Origin: Polynucleobacter sp. KF022
GTDB taxonomy: Bacteria > Pseudomonadota > Gammaproteobacteria > Burkholderiales > Burkholderiaceae
DNA length: 64,000 nt
NCBI RefSeq assembly: GCF_027924105.1
Contig: NZ_AP026972.1
Span: 682,001 to 746,000 of the forward strand
Direction: 5' to 3'
Within the stretch, counting starts at the first letter, position 1. Each line of letters begins with the position of its first letter. Shown here piece after piece: positions 32,661-40,922 of the stretch. Below the pieces are notes generated by a model. The model was given only the letters and a program-made list of their open reading frames with translations. It had not been told where the DNA came from and searched no databases. The position numbers and the translations under genes were made by a program.

Positions 32661-34874
32661 ATGACTGCGCGTACTACCTGTAATAGCCTTCAAGTGGCAA
32701 CCCCTTTATACCGATTTATTGAAGACAAAGTACTTCCTGGTACTGGTATTAAGAGTGCTGATTTTTGGAAGGGCTTTGATGAGATCGTTAAAGATCTCAC
32801 GCCAAAAAATGAGGCTTTACTTGCCAAGCGTGATCGCATTCAGGCAGATTTAGATAAATGGCACCAAGCCAATCCAGGCCCAATCACCGATATGCCTGCA
32901 TACCGCAAGTTCCTGAAGGAGATTGATTACTTAGTTGATGTACCAGGAAAAATTACTGCAACTACTAAGAACGTGGATGATGAGTTGGCTCTTCAGGCTG
33001 GTCCTCAGCTGGTAGTTCCAGTTCTCAATGCGCGTTATGCGTTAAATGCTGCTAATGCACGTTGGGGCTCCCTGTATGACGCTCTTTATGGCACGGACGT
33101 TCTCTCTGAAGAAGACGGCGCCACCAAGACTGGTGCTTACAATCCAATTCGTGGCGCTAAGGTAGTTGCTTATGCACGTAACTTCTTGGATCAAGCTGCA
33201 CCATTGGTCAAAGGCTCGCACCGCGACTCTGTTGCCTACACAGTTGATGGCAATAAGTTGGCTGTCAAATTAAAGGATGGCACAACAACTGGTTTAGTTG
33301 ACGAGAAGCAATTTGTTGGTTATCAAGGCGAGGCTTCAGCACCAAGTTCAATCCTCTTGCGTAATAACGGCATTCATATTGATATCGAAATCAATAAGAG
33401 CAAAACGATTGGCGCAAGTGACCCTGCAGGCATCAACGATGTTGTACTGGAAGCAGCGCTATCCACTATTTTGGATTTGGAAGACTCTATTGCTGCAGTA
33501 GATGGCGATGACAAAGTGGTTGCCTATGAAAACTGGTTAGGCATCCTCAAAGGAACTTTGGTTGAGGAAGTGAAGAAGGGTGATAAGACGATTACTCGTG
33601 CACTCAACCCTGACCGTAAATACAAGGCTGGCATTGGTGCTGTTGATGCCAAAGATGGCATCGTTACATTGCATGGCCGTTCACTCTTATTCCTCCGTAA
33701 CGTTGGGCACTTAATGACTAACCCAGCCATTATTACTGGCGAAGGCAAAGAGATTTACGAGGGTATCTTAGATGCAGTGGTGACTGTATTGATCGCTTTA
33801 TATGACATTAATCGGCCAGCAAGCCAAGCAATTGGTAATACTCGCAAAGGTTCTGTTTATATCGTGAAGCCAAAAATGCATAGCCCAGAAGAAGTGGCTT
33901 TTGCAGGCGAACTCTTTGGACGTGTTGAAAAGCTGCTTGGCTTACCAGCGGACACAGTCAAGTTAGGCATCATGGACGAAGAGCGTCGCATGAGTGCAAA
34001 CATCAAGGCGGCGATTGCTGCAGCTGGTGCGCGCGTTGCCTTTATTAATACCGGTTTCTTAGATCGCACTGGTGATGAAATGCACACAGCGATGTACGCA
34101 GGTCCAATGATGCGCAAAGGCGATATGAAAACCAGCAAGTGGTTGTCTGCTTATGAGCGTCGTAACGTATTTGCTGGCTTGGATTGTGGCTTACGTGGTC
34201 GTGCTCAAATCGGTAAGGGTATGTGGGCAATGCCAGACATGATGAAAGCTATGGTTGAGCAGAAGATTGTTCATCCAAAAGCAGGAGCAAATACTGCTTG
34301 GGTTCCATCTCCAACAGCTGCTACCTTGCATGCACTTCATTACCATCAAGTTAACGTAGCTGAGCTCCAAAAAGAAATGGAAAAGCTCGATACTCAAGCA
34401 GAAGCAGAAGCCCTAATCAACGATTTGTTGACTATTCCAGTGGTTGAAAAAGCAAACTGGTCTAAAGAAGAAATTCAGCAAGAATTAGACAATAACTGCC
34501 AAGGAATCTTGGGCTATGTGGTTCGTTGGATTGATCAAGGCGTAGGTTGCTCTAAGGTGCCGGATATTCATAACGTCGGTTTGATGGAAGATCGTGCTAC
34601 TTTGCGTATTTCTAGCCAGCATATTGCTAACTGGTTACTGAACGGCATTGTGACTGCTGACCAAGTGAATGAAACTTTGCAGCGTATGGCTAAAGTGGTA
34701 GATGGCCAAAACGCTGACGATCCTTTGTATAAGCCAATGATGCCAAACTACAAAGATTCTTATGCTTATAAGGCAGCTAGTGATTTGATTTTCAAAGGTC
34801 TTGAGCAGCCTAATGGCTACACTGAGCCTTTGTTGCATGCATGGCGTTTGGAAGTCAAAAAAGCGAACGCTTAA
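32661..34874 (+). CDS. glcB: Malate synthase G
   Basis: Condenses glyoxylate with acetyl-CoA to malate, allowing growth on C2 compounds or glycolate. The 737-residue length is that of monomeric isoform G. Conserved segments include LEDSIAAVDGDDKV (catalytic acidic region), GRSLLFLRNVGHLMTNPAI, KPKMHSPEEVAFAGELFGRV and DGLMEDRATLRISSQH-like NVGLMEDRATLRISSQHIAN. A strong terminator follows. No glycolate oxidase or isocitrate lyase gene is in the window. Confidence 0.97.
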   Translation: MTARTTCNSLQVATPLYRFIEDKVLPGTGIKSADFWKGFDEIVKDLTPKNEALLAKRDRIQADLDKWHQANPGPITDMPAYRKFLKEIDYLVDVPGKITATTKNVDDELALQAGPQLVVPVLNARYALNAANARWGSLYDALYGTDVLSEEDGATKTGAYNPIRGAKVVAYARNFLDQAAPLVKGSHRDSVAYTVDGNKLAVKLKDGTTTGLVDEKQFVGYQGEASAPSSILLRNNGIHIDIEINKSKTIGASDPAGINDVVLEAALSTILDLEDSIAAVDGDDKVVAYENWLGILKGTLVEEVKKGDKTITRALNPDRKYKAGIGAVDAKDGIVTLHGRSLLFLRNVGHLMTNPAIITGEGKEIYEGILDAVVTVLIALYDINRPASQAIGNTRKGSVYIVKPKMHSPEEVAFAGELFGRVEKLLGLPADTVKLGIMDEERRMSANIKAAIAAAGARVAFINTGFLDRTGDEMHTAMYAGPMMRKGDMKTSKWLSAYERRNVFAGLDCGLRGRAQIGKGMWAMPDMMKAMVEQKIVHPKAGANTAWVPSPTAATLHALHYHQVNVAELQKEMEKLDTQAEAEALINDLLTIPVVEKANWSKEEIQQELDNNCQGILGYVVRWIDQGVGCSKVPDIHNVGLMEDRATLRISSQHIANWLLNGIVTADQVNETLQRMAKVVDGQNADDPLYKPMMPNYKDSYAYKAASDLIFKGLEQPNGYTEPLLHAWRLEVKKANA

Positions 34875-34896
34875 TACTACTTAGACCTCAGATAAG

Positions 34897-34932
34897 AATG
34901 GATTTGCCTACAAAGCAAATCCATTTTTTATT
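34897..34932 (+). terminator. Rho-independent terminator after glcB
   Basis: AATGGATTTGC (34897-34907) pairs perfectly over 11 bp with GCAAATCCATT (34915-34925) around a 7-nt loop and is followed by TTTTATT. Confidence 0.92.
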
Positions 34933-34943
34933 AGCCCATAACT

Positions 34944-35438
34944 ATGTTTGGATTTCTGAATCCCTTTTCTAAGTCCCACTCTAGGTTCTTATTTCAACTA
35001 AATGATGGTGGTCGGGAGGCTGCTGGGTTTAAAGGTGGAGCAAGTGATTGCGTCGTGAGATCAATTGCTATTGCTGCAGACCTGCCTTACATCCAAGTCT
35101 ATGAAGATCTAAGACTTGCTAACGAGAGATACGCACAACTCAAAAATGATCGTCTTGCGAAAAGATTGGCCATCAAAGGAGCGTCCCCTAGAAACGGTAA
35201 TCATCGCAACGTCTTTCATGATTACATCCTAGCTCAGGGGTTTGACTGGGTTCCAACGATGAGGGTGGGGGTCGGCTGTCAGGTTCACCTTTGCCCTGAT
35301 GAGTTACCTGCTGGCGTGATGATAGCCAAGGTTTCTAAGCACCTCACCGCCATTATTGATGGCGTCATTCATGATACGCACGATCCTTCCCGAGGTGGGA
35401 AGCGTTGTGTCTATGGATACTATATTAAGAGACGCTAG
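34944..35438 (+). CDS. Uncharacterised protein with Cys-His-Asp residues, possibly papain-like
   Basis: 164 residues, not assigned to a named family. The core GFKGGASDCVVRSIAIAADLPY places Cys36 at the start of a helix. Later SKHLTAIIDGVIHDTHDPS has His133 followed by Asp139/Asp144, then RCVYGYY at the end. Cys before a helix, then His and Asp/Asn on strands, is the pattern of papain-fold cysteine peptidases such as C39/NlpC types, so an enzyme of that fold is possible. There is no signal peptide. Similar sequences occur, to my memory, as hypothetical proteins in phages and bacteria. The 3' end overlaps the convergent channel-like gene by 14 bp. Confidence 0.7.
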   Translation: MFGFLNPFSKSHSRFLFQLNDGGREAAGFKGGASDCVVRSIAIAADLPYIQVYEDLRLANERYAQLKNDRLAKRLAIKGASPRNGNHRNVFHDYILAQGFDWVPTMRVGVGCQVHLCPDELPAGVMIAKVSKHLTAIIDGVIHDTHDPSRGGKRCVYGYYIKRR

Positions 35439-35940
35439 GATCCGTTTGATGGTGCTTGAGATTCCAAGCTGCTTTATATGAATTAGTCATCCCAATCATG
35501 GTGGAAGTAGTCCAGGCTACCGCAAATAATCCCGAGAAAGAAATGAAGAAGGCGAGACTTTTCCAGCCGGCCGGCAAAATATCCTCAATAAAGCCAACGG
35601 TGGTGTAGCAACTACCCACGAAAAGTAGGGTCTGAACACCATCATTCATGATGCCAAGTGTCATCACATAAAGAGACCAAATAACAATTTCGCTAATGTG
35701 AATCAAAGCAATAAAGAAAAAGGACGCGTAAAAATGAAAAAACACGCGGTTATATTGCTTTAGTTTTAGATTTCCAATGGTCAATCTTTCAAATCGCAGC
35801 ATGATGTAGTTAATCGAGCTGCCATGAAAGAGAAGGATAAGGAGTAGACCAAAAACTCCATAAAAAGTATCTCTGATTAGCAGTAGAAGCGGTATGCCGC
35901 CTATTGATGCTTGGGTAATGACTTCAGTAGAAATGGACAT
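35425..35940 (-). CDS. Two-TM ion-channel-like membrane protein with altered filter
   Basis: A 171-residue membrane protein with about four hydrophobic segments (residues ~15-39, 68-92, 94-110 as a pore-helix region, and 126-148). GSCYTTVGFIED at 109-120 resembles the potassium-channel pore TxxTVGYGD, but has TTVGF-I-E-D where YGD is expected. The last helix (ISFSGLFAVAWTTSTMIG) fits the inner helix of two-TM channels. It may be a non-selective or non-functional relative. It is encoded alone, convergent with the preceding orphan. Confidence 0.65.
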   Translation of the reverse strand: MSISTEVITQASIGGIPLLLLIRDTFYGVFGLLLILLFHGSSINYIMLRFERLTIGNLKLKQYNRVFFHFYASFFFIALIHISEIVIWSLYVMTLGIMNDGVQTLLFVGSCYTTVGFIEDILPAGWKSLAFFISFSGLFAVAWTTSTMIGMTNSYKAAWNLKHHQTDPSVS

Positions 35941-36031
35941 AAGTTAGGCGAATTTCATTTGGTTTAAGGGTGGGCAAGTTTCCTTATCAGGGTTGATAAT
36001 GTCATATTGATTAAGCCATGTAAAGCAACCT

Positions 36032-37264
36032 TTGAATATCGCCGTCCATACCACTGAAGCCAAGAAGCGAGAACGCTTCTTTTTGTTTTCATTGGCAGGC
36101 ATTCAGTTCACCCATATCCTGGACTTCATGATCATGATGCCATTGGGCCCTGAGTTTATTCGGGAGCTTAATATCAATACGCATCAATTTGGCTTATTGC
36201 TTTCTTCCTATACTTTTGCAGCAGCAGCAGCGGGTATCTTTGCTACCTACTATGTAGATCGATTTGAGCGTAGACAGCTCTTATTAAGCCTGTATGCCCT
36301 TTTTATTATTGCTACTTTTGCTTGTGGTCTAGCGCCCAACTACGAAGCACTTTTTATTGCTAGGGCATTTGCCGGTGCTTTCGGGGGCATCCTAGGATCC
36401 TTGGTCCAAACTATCGTGGCTGACTCCATACCGTTCGAGCGCAGAGGGAAGGCATTGGGAACAGTGATGGCGGCATTTTCGGTATCAACCGTAGCCGGAG
36501 TTCCGCTGGGATTATTTCTTGCAAACCACATACCAAGTTTAGGTTGGCGTGCGCCGTTTTTCTTTATTGCATTGATCTCCGCTCTCATTCTTTATCTGGG
36601 ATATCGAAACATTCCGAAGATTGCAGGGCACTTAGATCACATCCATGAGGGTAGTCGACTAAGTCAAATCATGAAGATTTTGACTGCACCTCAAAATATC
36701 AAAGCTTTCGTATTTATGGCGCTCATTATGATTACCGGCTTCTCAGTGATTCCATATATTGCGCTGTATTTAACATCTAATGTGGGCATTAGTAACTCTT
36801 ATATTTCATTGATCTACTTGTGTGGCGGCATCGCTACTCTGATGAGCTCTCGTTTTATTGGGCACATGGCCGATAAGTATGGGAAGGTGGCTGTATTTCG
36901 AGTGCTGGCCATTATTAGTTTGATACCGCTTCTTGTGACAACGAACTTGCCGGTTACGCCTTTATGGATCGTACTGATTAATTCAACTGCATTCTTCATC
37001 TTGGTATCTGGCCGCATGATCCCTGCAATGGCCATGGTTAGCCAGGTAGTTGAAAGCAAGATTCGTGGCACCTTTATGAGTTTGGTCGGTTCAGTGCAAA
37101 TGCTGTCTTCAGGTATAGCCTCGGTTCTGGCTGGCTGGATAGTCACTATTGGCCCGGATGGCATGATGCAGCACTACAACTTGGTGGGCTATGGCGCGGC
37201 AATTTGTGGGTTGCTTACATTTTGGCTGGTAGGATATATTCATTCTGATACGAAAAAAGCATAA
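36032..37264 (+). CDS. Major facilitator superfamily transporter
   Basis: 410 residues with 12 predicted membrane helices. The motif between helices 2 and 3 (YVDRFERRQLLLSLY) and the antiporter-type region FGGILGSLVQTIVADSIPFERRGKALG place it in the drug:H+ antiporter-like or AraJ-like MFS exporters. The N-terminus has a short cytoplasmic tail; the start is a TTG at 36032 with no clear SD. Substrate unknown. A dienelactone hydrolase gene follows after 9 bp with AAGGAG, so the two are probably one transcript. Confidence 0.85.
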   Translation: MNIAVHTTEAKKRERFFLFSLAGIQFTHILDFMIMMPLGPEFIRELNINTHQFGLLLSSYTFAAAAAGIFATYYVDRFERRQLLLSLYALFIIATFACGLAPNYEALFIARAFAGAFGGILGSLVQTIVADSIPFERRGKALGTVMAAFSVSTVAGVPLGLFLANHIPSLGWRAPFFFIALISALILYLGYRNIPKIAGHLDHIHEGSRLSQIMKILTAPQNIKAFVFMALIMITGFSVIPYIALYLTSNVGISNSYISLIYLCGGIATLMSSRFIGHMADKYGKVAVFRVLAIISLIPLLVTTNLPVTPLWIVLINSTAFFILVSGRMIPAMAMVSQVVESKIRGTFMSLVGSVQMLSSGIASVLAGWIVTIGPDGMMQHYNLVGYGAAICGLLTFWLVGYIHSDTKKA

Positions 37265-37273
37265 GGAGACCTC

Positions 37274-37960
37274 ATGATTGAATTTAAAAGACCTGATGGA
37301 CAAACTGTAAAAGGCTACCTTGCTGAGCCAGTCGATAAATCCAATGCTCCTGGAGTTGTTGTCATTCAGGAGTGGTGGGGTCTTGATGATGAGGTCAAGG
37401 CGGTAGCTGATCGCCTTGCAAATGCTGGATATAGAGCATTGGTGCCCGATCTCTATCGCGGTAAATTAGCGATTGAAGCAAATGAGGCAGAGCATCTGAT
37501 GGGTGATCTTAATTTTGGTGATGCTGCTGGGCAAGATATTCGCGGTGCTGTTCAATACTTAAAAGCTACTGGTAGCGGGAAAGTTGCAGTAACGGGTTTT
37601 TGTATGGGCGGCGCATTAACCATCTTGGCCGCCTGTAATGTACCGGAGCTGGATGGCTCGATAGTTTGGTACGGAAACCCTCCTTTAGAGTACGTTGATG
37701 CAAAAGCGATTACAAAGCCGATGTTAGGGCACTGGGCTATGCATGATGAGTTTTTCCCAATCGCTGGAGTCGATCAACTTGAAGAGAAGTTAAAGCAGGC
37801 AGGCGTGAACTATGAGTTTCATCGCTATGACACTAAGCATGCCTTTGCCAATCCTAAATCGGATACACGTGGTCTAGCGCCTCTGAAGTACAGCGAGGAA
37901 GCTGCCCAGTTGGCCTGGGATCGTACATTTACTTTCTTAAAAAAATATATTAATAACTAG
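37274..37960 (+). CDS. Dienelactone hydrolase family protein
   Basis: A 228-residue alpha/beta hydrolase with the DLH triad: Cys110 in GFCMGGA, an Asp in MHDEFFPI (about residue 158-160), and His in TKHAFANP (about 190). The N-terminal VVIQEWWGLDDEVK also fits. Classic DLH opens dienelactone in chlorocatechol breakdown, but most genomic copies act on unknown esters or lactones. No aromatic degradation genes are nearby. Confidence 0.9.
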   Translation: MIEFKRPDGQTVKGYLAEPVDKSNAPGVVVIQEWWGLDDEVKAVADRLANAGYRALVPDLYRGKLAIEANEAEHLMGDLNFGDAAGQDIRGAVQYLKATGSGKVAVTGFCMGGALTILAACNVPELDGSIVWYGNPPLEYVDAKAITKPMLGHWAMHDEFFPIAGVDQLEEKLKQAGVNYEFHRYDTKHAFANPKSDTRGLAPLKYSEEAAQLAWDRTFTFLKKYINN

Positions 37961-37965
37961 GCAAT

Positions 37966-38775
37966 ATGAAACAGCGAGTTCGTGAAGATAAGTTTTTCAA
38001 TTGGATTTATACAAAAAGTAATATCCAAATATTATTAATACTGGTCCTCTTTTTTGTGACCATGTTGGATATATTGCCGCGCCTATTGCAATGCATCCCT
38101 ATTTTTGCTCCAACTCAAGACAGCACCCGATTGGGCTTGGGTTTATTTGGATCGATCATTACCTTAAGTGGTTTGTTAATTGGTTTTTTGCTCAATCAAG
38201 CGCAAACCAATTTTCGTGAGGTCCAAACTTTAGTTTCACAGGAAGCGGGGCGTATTAATAACTTAGATCGTTTACTGACCCGTTTTGGCGATCCAGCCAT
38301 TGCGCCTATTCGTGCTGAGCTATTTGCGTATATGAATTCGATTGTTCATGATGAATGGCCTTTGCTACAAAAGGGCGAAGGCAGCCCTAAGACACACATG
38401 CTTTGGCGCAGTATTTCTCGTAATCTGATGGCGATTGAGCCGCACACCAATCGGCAAACGGCCATGTATACCGACATCATTAAGAAATCAGAAGAGGTGG
38501 CCGAGAGCAGAGAAGCCCGTATTGAGCGTTCAAGTATTCGCTTGCCTGGTTTGTTTTGGGTGGTTATTCTGATTTGTATGTTCGCCCTCATGGGGACTAA
38601 CACTTTATTTCTGCCATCAGATTCTTTTTTCTTTGGCCTCAAGATTTTGCCGGTAACTTTAGGGGCCTTAATCTCGCTCTTGGTGATAACAGATCAGCCA
38701 TTTAAAGGGCAAAACTCAGTTCAACCTGATGCCTTCTATAAAATTATTGAATCCATTAAAACTCGTAAAGAGTAA
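37966..38775 (+). CDS. DUF4239-like (bestrophin-like) membrane protein
   Basis: 269 residues. Two membrane helices near the N-terminus (about 21-40 and 54-75) and two near the C-terminus (about 193-211 and 217-237) surround a soluble helical middle part. The stretch LLIGFLLNQAQTNFREVQTL followed by EAGRINNLDRLLTRFGD is the typical signature of DUF4239 proteins, which are distantly compared with bestrophin channels. Function is unknown. It shares a TAATG stop/start with the next gene, so the two proteins are probably made together. Confidence 0.72.
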   Translation: MKQRVREDKFFNWIYTKSNIQILLILVLFFVTMLDILPRLLQCIPIFAPTQDSTRLGLGLFGSIITLSGLLIGFLLNQAQTNFREVQTLVSQEAGRINNLDRLLTRFGDPAIAPIRAELFAYMNSIVHDEWPLLQKGEGSPKTHMLWRSISRNLMAIEPHTNRQTAMYTDIIKKSEEVAESREARIERSSIRLPGLFWVVILICMFALMGTNTLFLPSDSFFFGLKILPVTLGALISLLVITDQPFKGQNSVQPDAFYKIIESIKTRKE

Positions 38776-39293
38776 TGTCTCATTTAACTGTTATGCACTT
38801 ATTTTCTGAAAATCTTGCTGTAGAAATTTCTACCTATTACCGTAACTTGGCCTTGGGGCATGGAGTAGTACCCAAGGTATTTACTTTGGTAAACAGCGAG
38901 GGTGATCAATACCTTTTCTTTATTGATGATCTTCCCTTTGAAAAAGAGGAAGAAAAGAATCAGTTTCTTGCCTACATTGTGCAAGAGCATGATGCTGTTA
39001 GTTATGCTCGCGGAACCTTAGTGATTGTTGAAAAAAATCAGCAGTACATTGAGTTTGCTGTGGTTGACAAAGATGATGCTGATGCCATTGTCTGCTCGGC
39101 AGAGTTAACAAGGGATATGGACGATAAGCCAATTGGCTTGGGTGAGTTTGAGAAGACCCTGGTAAAGAAGGGCTCAATCATTTTTGGCCATCTTTTTGAG
39201 CCGATCCAGTTTTCCGAGGAAAAGACCGAAGATTTTCAGAGTCTTTGGATCGAAATGAAAGCAAAAATCCTACACCGCTCAATGGGGCTTTAA
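38775..39293 (+). CDS. Hypothetical protein coupled to the DUF4239-like gene
   Basis: 172 residues, acidic, soluble, with no signal peptide or membrane segment. I do not recognise a family. It looks like a compact alpha/beta protein: strands such as PKVFTLVNSEGDQYLFFIDD and GTLVIVEKNQQYIEFAVVDK alternate with charged helices. Its start overlaps the upstream stop by one base, and its last 15 bp overlap the convergent permease gene. Coupling suggests a partner role for the membrane protein upstream. Confidence 0.75.
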   Translation: MSHLTVMHLFSENLAVEISTYYRNLALGHGVVPKVFTLVNSEGDQYLFFIDDLPFEKEEEKNQFLAYIVQEHDAVSYARGTLVIVEKNQQYIEFAVVDKDDADAIVCSAELTRDMDDKPIGLGEFEKTLVKKGSIIFGHLFEPIQFSEEKTEDFQSLWIEMKAKILHRSMGL

Positions 39294-40589
39294 TAGCCCT
39301 CTGAGATATTTGCGGGAAATGGCTTCAGCAGAAAAGCATCCACATAAAGCAATCACTAGTGCAATTGCGCTACCTGGAGCACTTTCAACAACATTGATAA
39401 ATAAAGTAGTAAACAAACCTAGATTAATGATGATTGCGGCCCAGAGTGGCCATAGCTTTGCACCAGTTTGCTGGCGAACTCGAATGTGCCCAAAGGTAAT
39501 CGCCGCATAGACTAATAAAAAAGCAAGACTTGCCATTTTTCCAACCACTTCTAGTGGGAATACCAATACCAAGGCAATGACCAAGATAGTGGATATGGTT
39601 AAAGAGCGTGAGTCTGTTGTTAAGACGGACTCCCCAAGTACTTTTGAGATTGAGCTCTTGTTGGCCATGTCTGCAGCAATGTTAGATGCAGCAAAGATAG
39701 TGGCATTCAGTGCGGCAGCGCAAGCCAAGAGCGCTGATGCGCCTATGACAACAAAGCCTGTCTTGCCGGCCACGATTTTGGCGGCATCCGCCAAAACATG
39801 TCCGTTATAGGCTGCCATTTGAGCGGGGGAGAGCAGCAATATGGCTGCAGTACTCACCAAGAAATAAGCAATGGTTACTAGAATGAGGGCTGAAAACATA
39901 GCCAGTGGCAGCTCTTTTCTAGGCTCTTGCATGGCATTAGAGGAATTGGTCACTACACCAAAGCCTTGGTAGTTTATGTACAAAATACCAGTCGCAATAG
40001 CAATGCCATTGATAGACCAGCTCGACATCTTAAATGCGCCAATATCAGCAACATGAATACCATCTACTGAAAAGAGTAGAAGGGCAATCGTTACAAAGCC
40101 AATAGCTAATGCCTCTGCTTTCCCAACAAAATTTGTACCAAGTAATTTAATCCCGGCACAAAAAATCACTATGCCAGCGCCAACAAGCTGTATCTCCACA
40201 GGAGATAAATTACCACCAAGCAAGGTATTGGCGTATTCAGAGAAGCCGGCAGCGTAAAGAGCAGCAGCAATAAGATAGGCTATGAATTGAAATATATTGA
40301 GGCCGCCAGAAATAACGCCTGGACCAAAACTCATCACAGTGAATGTGGCAGCCCCTCCGCTACTCGGAAAAGTAGCGCCCAATTTGGCATAAGAGTAGAC
40401 AGAAAATGAGGCGGCAATTGCGCCCAGCAAAAATGCCAGGGGAATATGGGATCCAGCATGAGCGCTTGCAGTGCCCAATAGGGAAAAAAGTCCGGCACCC
40501 ATCATTCCACCGATACCCAGGGCGGTAGCTGATAAAAGACTAATTCCTTTATTTTTCTTGCTCGCGGTTTTAAGTAGGGCAGGATTCAA
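39279..40589 (-). CDS. APC-family amino acid permease
   Basis: 436 residues with about 12 membrane helices. The N-terminal segment LSATALGIGGMMGAGLFSLLG is the glycine-rich TM1 substrate site of the amino acid-polyamine-organocation superfamily, and SYAKLGATFPSSGGAATFT is the matching TM2/TM3 region. The start is a TTG at 40589; the next Met lies inside TM1. Substrate cannot be predicted. It lies downstream of the tRNA-Leu gene on the same strand. Confidence 0.88.
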   Translation of the reverse strand: MNPALLKTASKKNKGISLLSATALGIGGMMGAGLFSLLGTASAHAGSHIPLAFLLGAIAASFSVYSYAKLGATFPSSGGAATFTVMSFGPGVISGGLNIFQFIAYLIAAALYAAGFSEYANTLLGGNLSPVEIQLVGAGIVIFCAGIKLLGTNFVGKAEALAIGFVTIALLLFSVDGIHVADIGAFKMSSWSINGIAIATGILYINYQGFGVVTNSSNAMQEPRKELPLAMFSALILVTIAYFLVSTAAILLLSPAQMAAYNGHVLADAAKIVAGKTGFVVIGASALLACAAALNATIFAASNIAADMANKSSISKVLGESVLTTDSRSLTISTILVIALVLVFPLEVVGKMASLAFLLVYAAITFGHIRVRQQTGAKLWPLWAAIIINLGLFTTLFINVVESAPGSAIALVIALCGCFSAEAISRKYLRGLLKPH

Positions 40590-40680
40590 TGGAAGATTGG
40601 TAATGAGAGTTAGTGGTGGGGCTCATTGATTGAGCAATAGAGCCCTATATTAAGGCTCTAATGGATGACTTTAAGCTGTT

Positions 40681-40767
40681 TGGTGCCCAGGAAGGGACTC
40701 GAACCCCCACAACCTTACGATCGCCAGCACCTGAAGCTGGTGCGTCTACCAATTTCGCCACCTGGGC
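40681..40767 (-). tRNA. tRNA-Leu (anticodon CAG)
   Basis: On the minus strand the 87-nt gene folds as a class II tRNA: acceptor GCCCAGG/CCTGGGC, D-loop with AAATTGGTAGACGC, anticodon stem CCAGC/GCTGG around TTCAGGT, a long variable arm, and T-loop GTTCGAGTC. The loop gives anticodon CAG, leucine. The terminal CCA is encoded (40683-40681). It resembles E. coli tRNA-Leu1 in length and D-arm. A good -10 lies upstream. Confidence 0.97.
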
Positions 40768-40775
40768 ATACCTTT

Positions 40776-40805
40776 ATTATAGAGGGATGAGCATTTCTGG
40801 GTCAT
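40776..40805 (-). promoter_or_regulatory. Promoter of tRNA-Leu
   Basis: On the minus strand a perfect -10 TATAAT (40781-40776) is 8 bp before the mature 5' end. An ATGACC (40805-40800) at 18 bp spacing is a modest -35. A 9-bp direct repeat CATTTCTGG (40792-40800 and 40803-40811) overlaps this region. Confidence 0.6.
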
Positions 40806-40922
40806 TTCTGGCCCCATCCGGCTTTTTCCCATCAGACTTGGTGGTTTGATACAGTAGCCTTATTCATAACAAAAATAGATATCACTAGATATATACAGGG
40901 CATGTATTGCCGAAGGAATTAA

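Noticed and set aside
40661..40849. 62-residue open frame on the plus strand
   Set aside because: It runs antisense across the tRNA-Leu gene and is an artefact of it.
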